From Azolla pinnata (Eukaryota; Streptophyta; Polypodiopsida; Salviniales; Salviniaceae): a DNA stretch of 33,718 nucleotides. The notes below the pieces were generated by a model. It searched no databases. It saw nothing but the letters and a program-made list of their open reading frames with translations, and was not told where the DNA came from. This document shows, in pieces, positions 1-11,000 of the stretch. The stretch spans positions 1-33,718 of the forward strand of contig JBBBWG010002203.1 in assembly GCA_037176905.1 (NCBI GenBank). Direction: 5' to 3'. Numbering within the stretch: the first letter of the stretch is position 1; the number at the start of each line of letters is the position of its first letter. A program made the translations under genes and the position numbers.

Positions 1-74
<74 letters not shown>
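1..74. repeat. (AG)n microsatellite at left edge
   Basis: An uninterrupted AG dinucleotide run of about 74 bases, probably continuing past the left edge. It lies in what is inferred to be the first intron of the HGPRT gene. Confidence 0.97.
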
Positions 75-76
<2 letters not shown>

Positions 77-485
77 TTAGGGTTTGGGGCATTCATCTCC
101 CCAGGCCTGCTCACATGCCTTTGCATTTAAGGAAAGCTTTTGAAATGGCTCACTAGGCATTGAAATCCATGACTTCTTCATGCCCCAAATTCGATTTTTA
201 TCACTCGGAAACCCGCGCATACATCGTGATGATGTTGTCGGTTAGATGGGAGGAGCGATGTTTGGTGGAGCAAAGATGTGCTGAGCGAGAGGTTTAGGGT
301 TTGGTGCATTCATCTCCCCAGGCCTGCTCACATGCCTTTGCATTTAAGGGAAGCTTTTGAAATGGCTCACTAGGCATTGAAATCCATGACTTCTTTGTGC
401 CCCAAATTCGATTTCTATCACACGGAAACCTGGCATACCTCGTATCATGATGATGTTGTCAGGTAGATGGGAAGAGCGAAGCAAA
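74..485. repeat. 217-bp tandem duplication
   Basis: Two near-identical units start with the same GGTTTAGGG at 74 and 291 (period 217). They share the segments around CATTCATCTCCCCAGGCC, GCTCACTAGGCATTG and GATGATGTTGTC. The second unit fades at about 480-485, next to the left LTR of the copia element. No coding potential is recognised. Confidence 0.9.
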
Positions 486-496
486 CATGCGCGAGA

Positions 497-731
497 AGTT
501 TAAGAAAAAGAGAGATGTTTGAGGGTGCAGCGATTGCAGTGATGATGCTCCGAAAACAGGAGTGTTGGGAGAGAGAAGAGGAGATGCTGATTTGGTGTGT
601 ACCCAACCCATCGGCTTGAGTTTGGTACACGAGAAAATGTTATCATATTAGCTAACCTTGAAAAGGATTTGTTCAGATCACAAAAAGAGGTGTCCGAACA
701 ATGTGTTAACATGTATGAATAATAACCTAGT
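497..731 (-). repeat. 3' LTR of the copia element
   Basis: This matches 2244-2479 over its length. Shared segments include GAGAGATGTTTGAGGGTGCAG, GCTGATTTGGTGTGTA, GAAAATGTTAT and AAAAAGAGGTGTCC. The many substitutions between the LTRs indicate an old insertion. Confidence 0.82.
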
Positions 732-880
732 TTGTGGACTGTGGGCCTTCACATTAAAGATCCAATGTCAACATTCAAGTAACTCCCACTACCTTCATGC
801 AATACTCTTGTTCAGCTTTTCCAAGACTTTTAGTGAGATATCTGCAGTATTATCTTGTGTTTTGATCTTGAGCAATGTGA

Positions 881-1260
881 CTAGACCATCCTCCTAAACT
901 TGTCTGATAAAGTGATGCAGCACATCAAGGTGTGCAAATGAAACATGGCATTCTTAGCCAGATATACAGTAGATAGACCCTTAACAATAATCATAGATGC
1001 TTTCTTCAGTTTCCACAATCCACCACCAAATAATGTGGTGTAACCATGCAAATCCATCTGTGCAGATAGCAAACGTTTGTTTAATGCAAGGTACATATCT
1101 AACATCTTTGAGCACAAGCTCTTGAACATTGTCTAAAGACAAGTGTATGGTGCCAATACCATCAATATTGCAAGCATTATTGTTACCATGCTAGATTTTG
1201 TTGTAATTGCCTGCATCAAATGTGATAAAGCACCCCAAACATGGAATCACATGAAAAGAA
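881..1260 (-). pseudogene. copia protease to GAG-pre-integrase relic, fused to RNase H tail
   Basis: Minus-strand reading gives a degraded protease-like stretch (GASFHVIPC, then GIGTIHLSL and DVRYVP). After a frameshift comes ALNKRLLSAQMDLHGYTTLF, the typical segment before the pre-integrase domain. Immediately beyond (about 790-880) the minus strand reads KTQDNTADISLKVLEKL, which resembles the end of copia RNase H. Integrase and reverse transcriptase are therefore deleted, with the junction near 880-905. Confidence 0.7.
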
Positions 1261-1362
1261 GCCCCAAAGTTTATTATCCATGTCTATGTCAATCTATTAT
1301 CGGTTGACAATAAAGCCTCAATAACATCTATTTTGGTGATTTGCATGTTTTCAACTTGAGCT

Positions 1363-1578
1363 TCAAAGACAACACCATCTCAATAGGTCTTCAATGGTAA
1401 CATTTGAAGCCATATTAGCTTTGCCTGTTGCATCAAGTTTATCATCTTTGTTTTTATTCTCTCCAACATTCTTTTTCCTTTCTATTTTTATCTTAAAATA
1501 TCTACAATCAGGTTTCTTATGACCATTGCCACCACATTGATAGCATGTGATCTCTTCATTGAGAATAGAACTCCACAC
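1363..1578 (-). pseudogene. copia gag fragment with CCHC zinc knuckle
   Basis: The minus-strand frame contains CYQCGGNGHKKPDC (codons at 1504-1545), an exact CX2CX4HX4C nucleocapsid knuckle as in Ty1/copia Gag. A lysine-rich segment follows, as usual between the knuckle and the protease. The frame at 1678-1884 carries an upstream gag-like piece. The frames are not joined without shifts, so this is a relic. Confidence 0.85.
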
Positions 1579-2229
1579 ATCACAAAGGTCAAGTTGGGGC
1601 TATTAGGTAGTGAAATAACTAGTGTTTTCTAAGAATCAGGTAACTTCATAAGTAAGAAGATAGCTTTGAGCTTGTCATCAAAGGCTGGTAATCCGGAATC
1701 TTGTAGTTGGGAGAGTACTTGTGATTAAAAATAGATGCGCTGTTACACGTTTTGACTCATCAAGCCTGATACTTACAAGCTTTCTCATCAAATGTACCTG
1801 ATTCATAGGAGTAATATTCTTGTAAGTGGTATGGGCAATAGTCAAGCCCTTTATATTTACAAGGATCTGATCAGAAATGATCATTTTAATATATGTAATG
1901 GCTTTCTTATTCAGAGTGGTCCAAACATAACATCATCTTCCATGCTCTCTGGTTTCTTTTCCACAGGAGCACCTTCACAATCTCTCAGAAAGTGGATGCC
2001 TTGCATATGTTCAATTAAAAACCTTTTCCATCAAATCTTTTGATCTAGCAGAGGTTTTCCACTTCATTTGAAATGGAGGCCACGGATCCCAAAATCTATG
2101 GCAGATTTCTTCCAAAACATTGGGCAGAATACTGATAGGAAAGGGTTTCAAAAAACCGAAAGAAAGCTGAAGATTTTTCTGCTGATTCTGAATCTCAAAA
2201 ATTCAGCAGCGAAGCAGAGAAAAGAAACT

Positions 2230-2243
2230 TGGTTCTGATGCCA
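2230..2243 (-). other. Primer-binding site of the copia element
   Basis: The minus strand reads TGGCATCAGAACCA next to the right LTR. This closely resembles the TGGTATCAGAGC primer-binding site complementary to initiator tRNA-Met used by plant copia elements, and it fixes the element's orientation. Confidence 0.8.
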
Positions 2244-2479
2244 GTTTAAAGGAAAAGAGAGATGTTTGAGGGTGCAGCTATTGTAAGGATGATGTTCAGA
2301 AAACAGGGCTGTAGGAAAGAGAAGAAGAGAGGCTGATTTGGTGTGTAACCAACCGTTTGGGTCGGTACACAAGAAAATGTTATTATATTAGGCAACCCTG
2401 AAAGGGTGTGTTCACGTTACGAAAAGAGGTGTCCTGCCCAAGTGAACAATCTGTTCACATGTATGAATAAAAACCTACA
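2244..2479 (-). repeat. 5' LTR of the copia element
   Basis: Direct-repeat partner of 497-731. On the minus strand it begins TGTAGG and ends next to the primer-binding site. Confidence 0.82.
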
Positions 2480-2499
2480 ATGGGATTCGAACTCATGAA

Positions 2500-2965
2500 A
2501 CTCAGAAGGGAAAGCCCTTCCATGTTTTGGTTTCGCGTGTGATGATACTCGCCCTGTTGCCACGGGTGCTTCATGTTTCTGTTGATACATCTGTTAGGCA
2601 TCCGCCATTGTGTTATTTGCTAGATGGATGGATATTGCATTGTGACGTTTAGTTTAGGAGTGATGCTTGGTAGAGCAAGTATGTGTGGGAGGTTGGGATT
2701 TGAGCGCATGATGGTTAGAAGGAAAGACCATTTCATGCTTGGTTTTTATTTGATTCCTATACCAACCAGCGTACATCCAGTTCTTTCATGTTCGAAGCAG
2801 ACCAATATGCCAGGTCTGTAGCAATTGTTTGTGCATCCAGCATGACGTTGTTAGCTAGATGGATGGATATAACGATGTGATATGTAAGAAGGGAAAACCA
2901 TCTCAGTGCTGGTTTTTGTGTGATTCTTGTGCATACCAGGTTGCGACTGGTGCTTTCATGTTCGT
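2500..2965 (+). repeat. Three diverged tandem copies of the HGPRT acceptor region
   Basis: The sequence around the HGPRT exon that starts at 2940 is present in two older copies upstream. Shared landmarks are AAGGGAAA-GCC/AAGGAAAGACC/AAGGGAAAACC (about 2506, 2720, 2888), the TGGTTT segment, a TTCATGTT segment (about 2568, 2786, 2958), and GCTAGATGGATGGATAT (2619 and 2854). Only the last copy keeps a usable AG acceptor with an open frame. The first still shows GTTGCCACGGGTGC, encoding the same V-A-T-G start, followed by a frameshift. Confidence 0.72.
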
Positions 2966-5900
2966 AGCAGATCTTGTGCGTAAGATCACACTGCCGATCT
3001 CGATCGAGTTCATCCGAATCCAATCCTATGGGAATGCCATGAAATCTAGTGGAGTCGCAGTCCTATGCAATGACATCAAGATGGACATCAATGACAAGCA
3101 TGTCCTTGTGGTAATGAACGCAAAAAAGTCTGTATGCCCTCAGTAGATGGGAATAGCTTACATACATATATACACACACATATATATATATAAATGTATC
3201 TCTGTTTTTTTCCTTTTGAAATTCATATCCTCCCGTTAGTTATTCAGAAACCTCACAAAGTAACCTGAAAAATGATGCCACAAAACCATATCAACCCTTA
3301 ACGTACTGATTTCTTACTCTTCTATGCTTTCTGGGGAAATAATCATTTTACATTGGGAAAACTACCAAAAAACGCCAAACAAAACCGTAAATTACATTTT
3401 AAGGCCTACTAAAACTAGAAACTACAAATTAATGCCTAGTTTTTAAAATTAATGATCAATTAATTGATTGACACCAAATCAATTAATTGTGAGCTCAATT
3501 AACATAAAATTAAATAATTTATTAACGCTCAATTGATTACCATCAAATTAATGTACGTGCTAATCAATTAATTAGATTCTAAAAATACTAACTTTTGTTA
3601 ATCGAATATAGTAAGGAAATCGATTAGGATCAATCAGTGAGAAGCGATTAGGAATAAATCAATTAACGTTATACTTACAGAATTAATCGGGTGTTAAATT
3701 TTAGTGGAAGATGAGAGTAGGCTTTAATTTGTAGTTTGTGATTTTAGTCGGCATTGAAATGTAATTTATAAATTTGTTAGGCGTTTTATGGTAATTTTCC
3801 CATTTACATCATTGTATAAAACCCGTTTTCTTCTGTACTGCTCGGAAGGCTAGCTTTTTCGACAATGCTGCACCTGAAATCCATGCGGCAAGAGGTAGTT
3901 ACAACTTCCCACATGGAGTCAAAACCATCTCCTGCCACTTGGATTTCACAACTTCCTCAGCTGGAATACAAGTATTCCCAAGTTTCATTTGGTATCTAGT
4001 TTTCCATATATGCTGTCATGTAGACTTCGAGGGTAGAGTTGATAGTTCACTATTTGAAACATCATCTATATTAGACTGCATGACAACTCCTGGCATAGCG
4101 CTTATTAGACTTCAGAGGTATATGCTCCTCCATTCTCCCTAAATTACAATCATTTGCAAACATCTGATCTCTGAGTGTCATCCATGCTGTTGATCCTATG
4201 ATACATTATATTCGATCTTTTGAAATTAACAAATCCTCACCAGTCTTAGGCATACATCCTTTAGCCTGGATGCAATCCCATAAGCATTACCATGCCAATT
4301 CTGAAGCCATCCCAGTCATTTCATACTGCATTTATTGGGGCATTCTCAGCCATGTGTTCACTGTAAGTGCTCAATGTATGAATAACCAGCGAAATACTGT
4401 CATTTTCATTTTTCTATTTGTCAAAACATCTTCGAGAATTTAGTTGTGAATTTTGTTACCAATTTTCGATCCTTCCAAAAACCTTCTGTTGAAATTTACT
4501 TCTTTTCTCCTCTGATAGTATTTGTCAACCTAACATTGAATTATATTGAAAAAGTGGAAATTTGTTTTGCTCGTGAGAAGGTCTCCATATATATTCCCCA
4601 AATCCCATTGTAAACACACTAATGGGAAGTTCCCAAATTCTGATGCAATTCAATCCGGTTTATATTTATCTTGGTCCAAATCCAAACGCCATTATGAATC
4701 AACATGCATAAGAACTCTAAATCTCTTCTTTGAGGCCCATTGCATTACTTCAACCTCTATTGGCTTCCACTCTAGTCTATCTTCTCGTCAAATATTAAAA
4801 ACAATCTATTTCAATTCTTTGTTACCACTCTCATGCCAAGACATCTAATTGAGAAAACATTCCAAACCATTCATTAACAATGCGCTCCATCTGTCTCTCA
4901 ATAAGCGGCCCAAGCACATTTTGAACATTTGTGCACATTGTTTTGCACCATCTATACTGCACTATAGCTACCTATCTATCTACCTATCCTCTTCTGCACG
5001 ATAATGGAATTCTCTCCAATTATAGTATGTACTAGCCATTCCCATCTCTAATGTTAAGTAGGATTCCATAAAACTGGCTGTCTTAGTTGCTTCTACTCAT
5101 TTGTATATCTCGTGTAATGTATCCTAGTCCTCTAACATGTTGCCATGCACACGGTAAGGAAATAAAACATATCCGCCTATCTTTTTTGATACCAAAATCT
5201 AACAGGCTTTTAAGCAATACCATCTTCTGTCTTCCATCAATGGGCCACCCTGTAACAGGCCTATCCATATGTATCCTATTTTGTAACAAATTTTGCTAAG
5301 GTTTAACACCCATTTGACAAGCAAGGTCTGATTTTGCATTTCTGTGTTAGTCACATGTAGACCTCCCCTTTCTTTCGATTGTGTAATAGTTGATCAAGCT
5401 ACTTTAGAGCAAGCCATGGTACAATCTACCTCCGGCCATGAAATTTCTGAATTAATTTTTTATGATTTCACAAAAATAAAGCAAGACATGATATACCGCC
5501 TTCATGATGACAATTCTTGCCAAAGATAGTTATATTGCGCTTCAATGCATCAATTCTATTGGAGTGTAATATTAGGGCTAGTTGTAGTTCAGGTGCAATA
5601 TGCACCTGAACCCCAACTTGGGACGCCACATACAAAGATAGTTATTTTGTGCTCCAACGCACTAATTTCTTTCTATTGGAGTGTAATATTGAGGATATTT
5701 GTAGTTCAGGTGCAATATTATTCCAACTTGGCACCCTAAATACTGCACAGCTACTTCTAGGATCTAATGGAAATTTGGCTGGGAGGTCACTTCAGAATGC
5801 TACCATTTTCCTCGAATCCAACCTTGCGCTTAACCGTAGACGAAAGTTTTGCCAACATTGTTTCCACCTTTCTCAAAGTAGTACCTATTCCTTGCACGTA

Positions 5901-7112
5901 CATATCTGTATCATCTGCGATCTCAATATCCAAAAGCTCCTTAATAGGTATACATAGTCCTCGAATTTATAATGCAACTGATTACTAGTCTGAAGACAAC
6001 TTTTGTATAAAATAAGAACAAATACAGTGCAACAGAACATCTTTGTCTAACTGACCGAGTCAATCTAAATGTGTAACTTATACCCATAGCCAATATAACT
6101 TTGCTTGATACTTATTCCACATTACTCCAACTTCGTTTAAATATTTTTCTGAGAATCCCATATGCGCGATAGTTTTTTCTAAGAAGGTTCAATGAACTCT
6201 ATTGTAAGCCTTTTCAATTTCCACTATCATATTGTGGAATCTTGCTTCGCGTTCTCCCAAAAGTTGGCTATGCCATCCAAGATACTTAATACTTTCACAA
6301 ACCACGTCTGGAAAGAATGAATCAGGCAAGGTGTTTATATATGTATGTATGTAGGATATGTATGTACGTGTGTATGTATATATGTATGTACGTGTGTATG
6401 TATATATGTATGTATGTGTATATATTTGATGTATGTATGAGTGTGTTTATATATACAAATAGACTCCATAACCTTTTGAACTTGGTTACTCTGTGGGTAT
6501 ATGCGTATGTGTACCCCCAAGGGTTTATACAGATTAGTCGAGTGCATATATGTACACAAATGCATATATACATGAAGACTTCATGGCTTATTGAATCTTT
6601 TTTTGTGTGTGTATCTATATACCCATTGATGTAGATTAACAGGTACTTTCATTAATAGGTGTCATGACTCTTGAACCTGTTTCTTTTATCACACAATGTT
6701 TGAATAGGTGGAGGATATAATCGATACAGGATTGACTCTAGCACGACTGGTCCCCTACTTACGAGAAAAGGGGGCGCTATCTGTATCAGTCTGTGCATTT
6801 CTTGACAAGACAGCTCGCAGGAAGGTGCCATTGGAACTCCCTCCTGGTGGTAAATTCTATAGCGGCTTTGAGGTAAAGGGTTGTGAATCATTTTTCTTGT
6901 TTTGATGCTTTGAAGGATTCACAGATTTTGATGCATCTTTTTTCCTCCTATTGTGACTGACCTGTAATGTAACTTACACTCTCTTTCTTTTTTTCCTTCA
7001 TGTTGTGTCACAGTGTCCCGATGAGTTCGTTGTGGGGTACGGAATGGATTTTGCAGAGCAATATCGGAATCTTCCTTGTATTGGCGTCCTTAAAAGCTCA
7101 GTATACAGCTAA
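2940..7112 (+). CDS. HGPT: Hypoxanthine-guanine phosphoribosyltransferase, 3' part (exons 2940-3110, 6708-6872, 7014-7112)
   Basis: This purine-salvage enzyme transfers the phosphoribosyl group of PRPP to hypoxanthine or guanine, making IMP or GMP. Three exons join in phase 0 and give about 144 residues. The first begins [15 protein letters not shown] and carries FIRIQSYG. The second starts with VEDIIDTG, the PRPP-binding loop, right after HVLV at the previous exon's end. The third gives [20 protein letters not shown] and ends VYS-stop. Donors are GTAATG and GTAAAG; acceptors are ACCAG, AATAG and CACAG. The usual family length is about 185 residues, so roughly 40 N-terminal residues, in exon(s) expected left of position 1, are missing. 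The intron 3111-6707 is swollen by a MITE and a LINE relic. The visible coding sequence is intact. Confidence 0.93.
3160..3195. repeat. TA/CA-rich simple repeat
   Basis: A short run of CATA, CACA and TATATA just inside the long HGPRT intron. Confidence 0.8.
3355..3801. mobile_element. Mutator-like MITE, copy 1
   Basis: The 447-bp element starts GGGAAAACTACCAAAAAACG and ends, in reverse complement, GGGAAAATTACCATAAAACG. These are long terminal inverted repeats of about 90-100 bp sharing further segments (AAATTACATTT, ACTAAAA, AACTACAAATTAA). Flanks of 9 bp, TTTTACATT and ATTTACATC, match at 7 of 9 positions, fitting the 9-bp target duplication of Mutator-like elements. The interior is AT-rich with AATTAATTGATT motifs and no ORF. 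Confidence 0.82.
4900..6310 (-). mobile_element. Degenerate LINE (non-LTR retrotransposon) relic
   Basis: The minus strand shows reverse-transcriptase landmarks in the right order. [11 protein letters not shown] (6192-6224) corresponds to the family's EKAYDRV motif and is followed by [16 protein letters not shown] frame-shifted RSVRQRC resembles the RGVRQG block. [11 protein letters not shown] (about 5890-5924) corresponds to the catalytic F/YADD box. Near 5100-5200, [10 protein letters not shown] resembles the usual GGLG block after RT. Stops and frameshifts occur throughout. No endonuclease is seen beyond 6310, so the copy is probably 5'-truncated. The poorly readable sequence 3830-4900 may be its 3' part. 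Confidence 0.72.
6330..6640. repeat. TATG/TGTA-rich simple repeats
   Basis: Degenerate runs of GTATGTATGTA and GTGTGTATGTATATA abut the truncated 5' end of the LINE relic. Open frames here on both strands (rich in Tyr, Val, Ile, His) are repeat artefacts. Confidence 0.85.
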
Positions 7113-8640
7113 TTGACTGACGATATAAACAAACGAGACATCATGGCATTAACCGATTTTGGCCTCCATTATTTTATTTGTTTCTTGTTTTGTTTCCCTA
7201 GGACTCCAAGGCATTCACAAGGTATGAAGACCTTATGTGCATCTAGAACTAGGGATTCAATAGCAACCCATTTACCCAGTGTGAATTTCCTTTGAACTCT
7301 TGCTTTCTTTTATTCTCCCATTGTTGTAATTGCTTCGTGGATCATATAGGCTGTGCCTGAAGTGAATTTATTGTTTTAGGATTACTTCTTTTGATGATAA
7401 CACATCATGTTGGAGCAATGCCTACTCGGCTACTACTATGTGTGCATAAGAATGTGTCCCTTTGAAATATGGGGTTAGAGAAATAAGAAGGCAGATCCAA
7501 GAGCTCACAAGCTTATGTGAGGAAGTTATACGATTGGTGCGAAAATCGTTGGCTGAGGAATGCACGATGTTTTTGTAGCTGAGAATTCGGAAAGTGGTAA
7601 CAACCTAACTTTCTTTCGTCTTGTTGATCATTCCTGATTAACTTTTTCATGTGGGTAGAGTTTGAGGGCAAGTTTTTGAAGCAGTTCTGCAGAATGGGAT
7701 TTGAACCATATCATAATTGGAAAGTAATGCCATCTAGCAGTTGCATCGACCAAGATCATTGTTCATTCTGTCCTCATGTCTTTTTTTTTTTACATAAGAG
7801 GAAGGAAAAAAGGAACATTTTCATGAACTAAAATCACACACTGTTATCAGCTTGGAGCACAAAAAATTGATTTGATGGGAGGTTTGCAAGTACCTGCGTG
7901 CATTCATAATCCTCCCAAAAGTCCTAGAGAAACAGGATAAAAATCAACCATTGCTTTTGTGCTGTATCATGGTTTTCATACTGAATTTAGTTAAGGAGTA
8001 AGGAAAATTCAAAAGCTTCTTGGAGAATTTTGGAACAAATGGTTGATGTTGCAGATGAATTGTCTCAAAAGGATAGATTAACTTAATAACTTAAATAGCA
8101 AGATTTGTCACCTTTGCGAATTGGGGTGCTACGCATGGTGCTTCAAAGTCGAATGCATCATAACTCAATGCTGGTTCCGAGTAGAGTTTTTGTGTTGCAT
8201 ATGTCTAATAGGGAAGACCATCGTTGTGGCTTTGCTGTAACCATTATAAATCTACTATTCGATGAAGGATCACATGAAGTGGATCAACTGTATTGTAAAC
8301 GCCAATGTGGCCCATCGGACAGAGGCTTAACGACTCGAAAGGAGGGAGATCATGTCAAGATATAGTGGCATAAGATATACATATATATACCTGGCGAAGA
8401 GAATCTTGAAAGAACAAATTACCTGCACAGAAAAAGAAGTCAATCGTAACAGAAGTCGGTTGGATTCCTGTGTACTCGATTCGCTGGGGTATTTTACGAA
8501 GCGCTTCAGCTCGTCAGGTTTGGTCGGTCGTTTCAGATCTGGGCCCGCTTTTTTAATGAACGCGGCGTCTGGGGGCCTCGCCTGCCTCTCGAGGCAGAGT
8601 CGACGACCAACAACGACGGACTAACGACAGTCAACGGGTG
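7113..8640. other. HGPRT 3' flank, no gene seen
   Basis: After the HGPRT stop the sequence is moderately AT-rich with short open frames only. None shows a recognisable motif or plausible splice structure on either strand. The first few hundred bases should hold the 3' UTR and poly(A) site, which could not be placed. Confidence 0.6.
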
Positions 8641-8959
8641 CTTTGGAAATACTTGTTATTTTGTTCATCCGATCGATCGTATGGCTTCTGCCGTTGCGCA
8701 TGCAACAGATGCACTGACTGGGAGCGAAGGGAGTTGACGCGGCGCCGCGGATCGTTGATCTTTTTCTCTTCACCAGCGCAGGTCTGGTCGGCACGGATCG
8801 CGGCACACAAAAAAAAAAACTGTTGTATGAAGAAGGGAAGACCAGTGGAAGAAGGGAAGACCAGTGGGGTTGTTGACTCCGGACCGGAAGTCCACCGACA
8901 GGAAGAGCTTTATGCACTGATCATCATCAGAGGATTACTATATTCAAAGTCAATGATTG

Positions 8960-9090
8960 ATCTGTATGCTTGCATGCATGCTATGCAGGCATGGCATGAC
9001 ATGCTCACCCAATATGGATACATGCATGCATGCATGCATGTATGTATGTATGTATGTATGCCATGGGCATGACATGGCATGGCATTGTAT
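8960..9090. repeat. CATG-rich (RY-like) repeat tract
   Basis: Dense CATG words: GCATGCATGC at 8970-8980, a run of CATGCATGCATG at about 9021-9040, then TATGTATG, then CATGGCATGGCAT at 9070-9085. Segments on either side (GGCATGGCATGACATG and GGCATGACATGGCATGG) are near-repeats. No coding content is supported. Confidence 0.85.
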
Positions 9091-9271
9091 GCTTGGTATC
9101 GCTGATCTGATGCGGATGCTGTCTGCGCCGATCGGAATGGCCAACTGAAGGGGTAAAAAAAGTATGAAGTGACACGATCGAGCCTTTTATGTAGGCTTTC
9201 GTGGAGGAAGAAGCAAGGGCATGTGATTAGGTTAGCTTGGTCTGGGCTAGACAAAGCAGAGTGACTGCGAC

Positions 9272-9930
9272 TGTCATCATCATCATCATCATCATCACCA
9301 TCATCATCATCACCATCATCACCATCATCATCATCCTCATCATCATCATCACACCATCATCATCATCATCATACCATCACCATCATCATCACCAGCATAA
9401 TCATCATCATACCATCACCATCACCATCACCATCACCATCACCATCACCATCACCATCACCAGCATCATCACCAGCATCATCATCATCATACCATCACCA
9501 TCATCACTATCATCACCATCATCACCATCACTACCATCACCACCACCATCACCATCATCATCCACTATCATCACCATTGTGATCGCCGTCACCACCACCA
9601 TCATCATCAAGATCATCACCAGCATTGCCATCACCATTGTCATCATCATCATCATCATCTCATCATCACCATCATCATCATCCTAACCATCATCATCATC
9701 CTCACCATCGCGATCATCGTCATCATCACCACCACCACCAGAACTGCGATCACCATCATCACCATCAGCATCATCATCATCGCCAGTGGTCATCAGCACC
9801 AATGTCACCGCCACCATCATCAGCATCATCATCATCAAGCACCACCACCATCACCATCATCATCATCGTAAACCATCATCACCACATCATCACCACCACC
9901 ATCGCCCTCATAACCATCATCACACATGGC
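9272..9930. repeat. CAT/CAC trinucleotide and CACCAT hexanucleotide array
   Basis: About 660 bases almost entirely of CAT, CAC and ATC words, including a regular CACCAT hexamer block near 9411-9462. The + strand is nearly devoid of G. Long open frames on both strands (poly-Ile/Thr/Ser, poly-His, poly-Met/Val) are repeat artefacts. Confidence 0.95.
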
Positions 9931-9964
9931 AGCTGCCGATGAGCTCCCTGACGATTGTTTTTTT

Positions 9965-11000
9965 TTATCATCGGAAAACCCTAAACCCTAAACCCCAGAA
10001 AGAGAACCTAAACCCTAACCCCAACTCTGGTTTCTAGGGTTTTAGGGTTCGTGAGGACAGAGTAGTGGTTTCCCAAGAGAAAAATTTCCCCCCCTAAAAC
10101 CCTAACCCTAAAGTTACCCAACCATGAGTGGTTTCCAAGGGTTTTAGGGTTTTTGAGGACAGGTTAGGGTTTCCAAGGATAGAGAAAAACTTTCCCCTCC
10201 GTCTGGAAAGAAAACCCTAACCCTAAACCCAACTCTGGTTTCTTAGGGGTTTTAGGGTTTGTGAGGACAGCTTAGGAAGTTCTCCTTCCTTTATCTTTCT
10301 GTCGTGTTTAAAGTCGAAACCCTAACCCTAACCCTAGCCGCATCTCTTGTCTGTTTCTGGGGTTTTAGGGTTTGTAAGGCCAGATGTTTAGGAAGTTCCC
10401 CTTCCTTTATCGTTCTGCTTTGTCTACAAACGAAACCCTAACCCTAACCCTAACCCCATCTATCGACTCTTTCTGAGGTTTCTAGGGTTTGTGAGGCCAG
10501 ATTATTAGGAAGTTCGCCTTCCTTGATCTTTTTGTTCTGCCCAAAGACAGAACCCTAACCCTAACCCCTAACTCCATCTATTGCTTCTTTCAGGGGGGGT
10601 TTTAGGGTTTGTAAGCCCAGATTAGGAAGTGTTCCCCTTCCTTTGTCTTTCCGTTTTGTCCAGAGACAAAACCCTAACCCTAACCCCATCTGTTGTTTCT
10701 TTCTAGGGTTTTTAGGGTTTGTTGAGGCCAGGTTATCGGGAAGCGCTCCTTCGTCTACAGATCCTTCAGTTTTGTCTACAAACAAAACCCTAACCCTAAC
10801 CCCATCCGCTGTTTCTTTCCGGGGTTCTAGGGTTTTTTGTGGGGCCAAATCATCAGGAAGTTCACCGACCTCTTATCTTTCTGTTCTCAAAGACAAAATC
10901 CTAACCCTAACCTTAACCCTAACCCCAACCCTAACCCTAACCCCAGCCGTCGTTACATTGGGGGGATTTTAGGGTTTGTGAGGCCAGATTATAAGGAAGT
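9965..11000. repeat. Telomere-like satellite, dispersed-unit part
   Basis: Nine units of about 100-137 bp each combine a CCCTAACCCTAA block, a T-rich linker, a TTTTAGGGTTTGTGAGG block in the opposite orientation, and a segment like GGAAGTTCCCCTTCCTTTATC. The TTAGGG-type blocks fall near 10037, 10139, 10250, 10361, 10481, 10598, 10706, 10826 and 10965. These are interstitial plant telomere motifs (CCCTAAA type) arranged head to head in every unit. Confidence 0.9.

Larger units (their letters stand above)
497..2479 (-). mobile_element. Ty1/copia LTR retrotransposon, internally deleted, minus orientation
   Basis: Two diverged direct repeats (about 497-731 and 2244-2479) flank about 1.5 kb of internal sequence. 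Next to the right (5') LTR is a primer-binding site resembling initiator-tRNA-Met sites. Read on the minus strand, the interior gives gag-like sequence, a CCHC zinc knuckle, a decayed protease-like stretch ending in a YVP motif, a GAG-pre-integrase-like stretch, and then directly a copia RNase H tail. Integrase and reverse transcriptase are missing, so this is a non-autonomous deletion derivative with many stops and frameshifts. It sits in an HGPRT intron. LTR edges are accurate only to a few bases, and no clear target-site duplication was found. Confidence 0.85.

Noticed and set aside
2478..2560. tRNA gene suggested by GGGATTCGAAC on the minus strand
   Set aside because: It has a B-box-like word but no A box or cloverleaf; it lies at the LTR edge.
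9237..9942. Long open frames of Ile/Thr/Ser/His or Met/Val
   Set aside because: They follow from the CAT/CAC repeat, which lacks stops in several frames; no domain or codon structure.
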